Shown: positions 63,084 to 64,000 of the stretch, piece after piece
Numbering within the stretch: position 1 is the stretch's first letter
Layout of the letters: every line of letters begins with the position of its first letter
From: Corynebacterium faecale
GTDB taxonomy: Bacteria > Actinomycetota > Actinomycetes > Mycobacteriales > Mycobacteriaceae
Direction: 5' to 3'
Assembly (NCBI RefSeq): GCF_030408735.1
Contig: NZ_CP047204.1
Span: 930,001-994,000, forward strand
Length of the DNA stretch: 64,000 bases
Position numbers and translations under genes: made by a program
The notes under the pieces: generated by a model
The model's input: the letters and a program-made list of their open reading frames with translations, nothing else
The model's database searches: none
What the model was told of the DNA's origin: nothing

Positions 63084-64000
63084 ATGACCGAAACGCACGG
63101 TAGTAACACCGAAAACGCCAATCATGAAACCACTGACCAGCTGACCTTCCAGAACCCGGTCACCCGCTATCCAGAGATTGAACCGCCGGTTCAGGATCAA
63201 CCAGAACCCGGCCTTGATGCCGAACTCGTCCCCAAAACTGACCGTGGAGAATTCTCCTACCGGGGCACAGGTCGACTCGAGGGCAGGCGCGCACTGATCA
63301 CCGGTGGTGATTCCGGTATCGGCGCAGCGGTCGCCGTGGCCTTCGCTCGCGAAGGCGCCGACATCGCCCTCAACTACCTCCCTGCTGAGGAGGAAGACGC
63401 CCAGTGGGTCAAAGAGGTGGTGGATCAGACCGGCAAGAAGATCGTCCTCATCCCGGGTGATCTGGCCGATGCTGAGTTCTGTCGGACCCTGGTCACCGAC
63501 GCCGCTGAGGCACTCGGTGGCCTGGACATCCTGGTTAATAATGCAGGGCGTCAGATCGTCCAGGAGAGCCTGGAGGACCTGACCGATGAGCAGCTGGATG
63601 ACACCTTCAACGTCAATATCCTGGCGATGTTCCGCATCACCCGCGAGGCTCTCAAGCACCTGAAGGCGGGGTCCAGCATCGTGAACACCACCTCTATCCA
63701 AGCCTACCAGCCTTCTGCGAATCTGTTGGACTACGCCTCCACCAAGGCTGCGATCAACAACTTCACCAAGGGACTCGGCCAACAGCTCGCCCCCAAGGGC
63801 ATCCGCGTCAACGCGGTCGCACCGGGGCCTTTCTGGACCCCTCTGCAGGTCTCTGATGGTCAGGAGAAGGAGGACCTGCCTGAGTTCGGTAAGAACACCC
63901 CGCTGGGTCGTGCCGGTCAACCGACGGAACTGGCTCCGGCCTATGTGTTCCTGGCATCCTCTGAATCCAGCTACGTCATCGGTGAAACCCTCAACGTCAA
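63084..64000 (+). CDS. Short-chain dehydrogenase/reductase, YghA/YhdF type (3' end outside window)
   Basis: 305 visible codons from the ATG at 63084, with AAGGAG six bases upstream; the frame is open at the window edge. A ~65-residue N-terminal extension precedes GRRALITGGDSGIGAAVAVA; LVNNAG and YASTK are the SDR motifs. The extension and VNTTSIQAYQPS fit the YghA/YhdF subgroup of general-stress SDRs. A TAATCT hexamer (63037-63042) could be its -10. Confidence 0.87.
   Translation, partial: MTETHGSNTENANHETTDQLTFQNPVTRYPEIEPPVQDQPEPGLDAELVPKTDRGEFSYRGTGRLEGRRALITGGDSGIGAAVAVAFAREGADIALNYLPAEEEDAQWVKEVVDQTGKKIVLIPGDLADAEFCRTLVTDAAEALGGLDILVNNAGRQIVQESLEDLTDEQLDDTFNVNILAMFRITREALKHLKAGSSIVNTTSIQAYQPSANLLDYASTKAAINNFTKGLGQQLAPKGIRVNAVAPGPFWTPLQVSDGQEKEDLPEFGKNTPLGRAGQPTELAPAYVFLASSESSYVIGETLNV

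Noticed and set aside
1..64000. Search for tRNA, rRNA, CRISPR array or insertion sequence
   Set aside because: No cloverleaf, repeat-spacer array, transposase frame or terminal inverted repeat pair was recognised by eye.

Overview
The window is high-GC actinobacterial DNA from a Corynebacterium. The gene order mca – small membrane protein – class I DAHP synthase – short Z-prenyl transferase – coaA – glyA – pabAB/pabC – fumC – glpX – xseBA – ispH – ychF matches, from general knowledge, the C. glutamicum and (more loosely) the Mycobacterium tuberculosis greA-mca-coaA-glyA-fum-glpX-xseAB-lytB-ychF region. The high GC content and the product lengths (469-residue FumC, 335-residue GlpX, 325-residue IspH) suggest C. 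efficiens or a close relative; this species call is inference. There are no rRNA or tRNA genes, no CRISPR array and no insertion sequence that I can see. Both ends cut genes: an AraC-type regulator on the left and a short-chain dehydrogenase on the right.

Layout. 1-4.7 kb: end of an AraC-type regulator, a Bax-inhibitor-1-like membrane protein, greA with a lipoprotein gene, a DUF4307-like protein, mca (mycothiol detoxification) and a small membrane protein. 4.7-13 kb: anabolic genes, namely a DAHP synthase preceded by a candidate leader peptide and attenuator, a Z-prenyl diphosphate synthase, a flavodoxin-like protein, coaA, glyA, and pabAB-pabC for p-aminobenzoate. 13-19 kb: a divergent small pair, an acetyltransferase, then a 5-oxoprolinase operon (NRAMP-like transporter-pxpA-pxpB-pxpC) facing a GntR regulator. 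19-29 kb: an unknown protein, fumC, another GntR regulator, a decayed CoA-transferase relic, glpX, a DUF4245-like protein, xseA-xseB, and ispH. 29-34 kb: two membrane proteins, the metPS methionine/alanine importer, and ychF. 34-42 kb: small accessory genes, a DUF485-mctC monocarboxylate importer, and a SulP transporter. 42-45 kb: an ABC importer resembling ectoine transporters (ehuBCDA order). 45-64 kb: mostly accessory enzymes, including an FAD oxidoreductase, Old Yellow Enzyme, tocopherol-cyclase-like protein, ABC-F protein, DUF4185 exoprotein, an AAA+/VWA pair with a coupled phosphotransferase, a histidine phosphatase cluster, a PEP-mutase-like enzyme, a methyltransferase and two SDRs.

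Regulation visible in the DNA. At least ten genes have a TANNNT-like -10 hexamer ending 6-8 bases before the start codon, the layout expected for leaderless mRNAs. One pair (13120/13139) has two such promoters sharing the same bases on opposite strands. The best candidates for something little described are the Phe-Tyr-Phe leader/attenuator before the DAHP synthase gene, the TTGTTCAACAA operator candidate at the oxoprolinase locus, the cluster of palindromes plus a CRP-like site before mctBC, and the 17-bp tandem repeats before the PEP-mutase-like gene.
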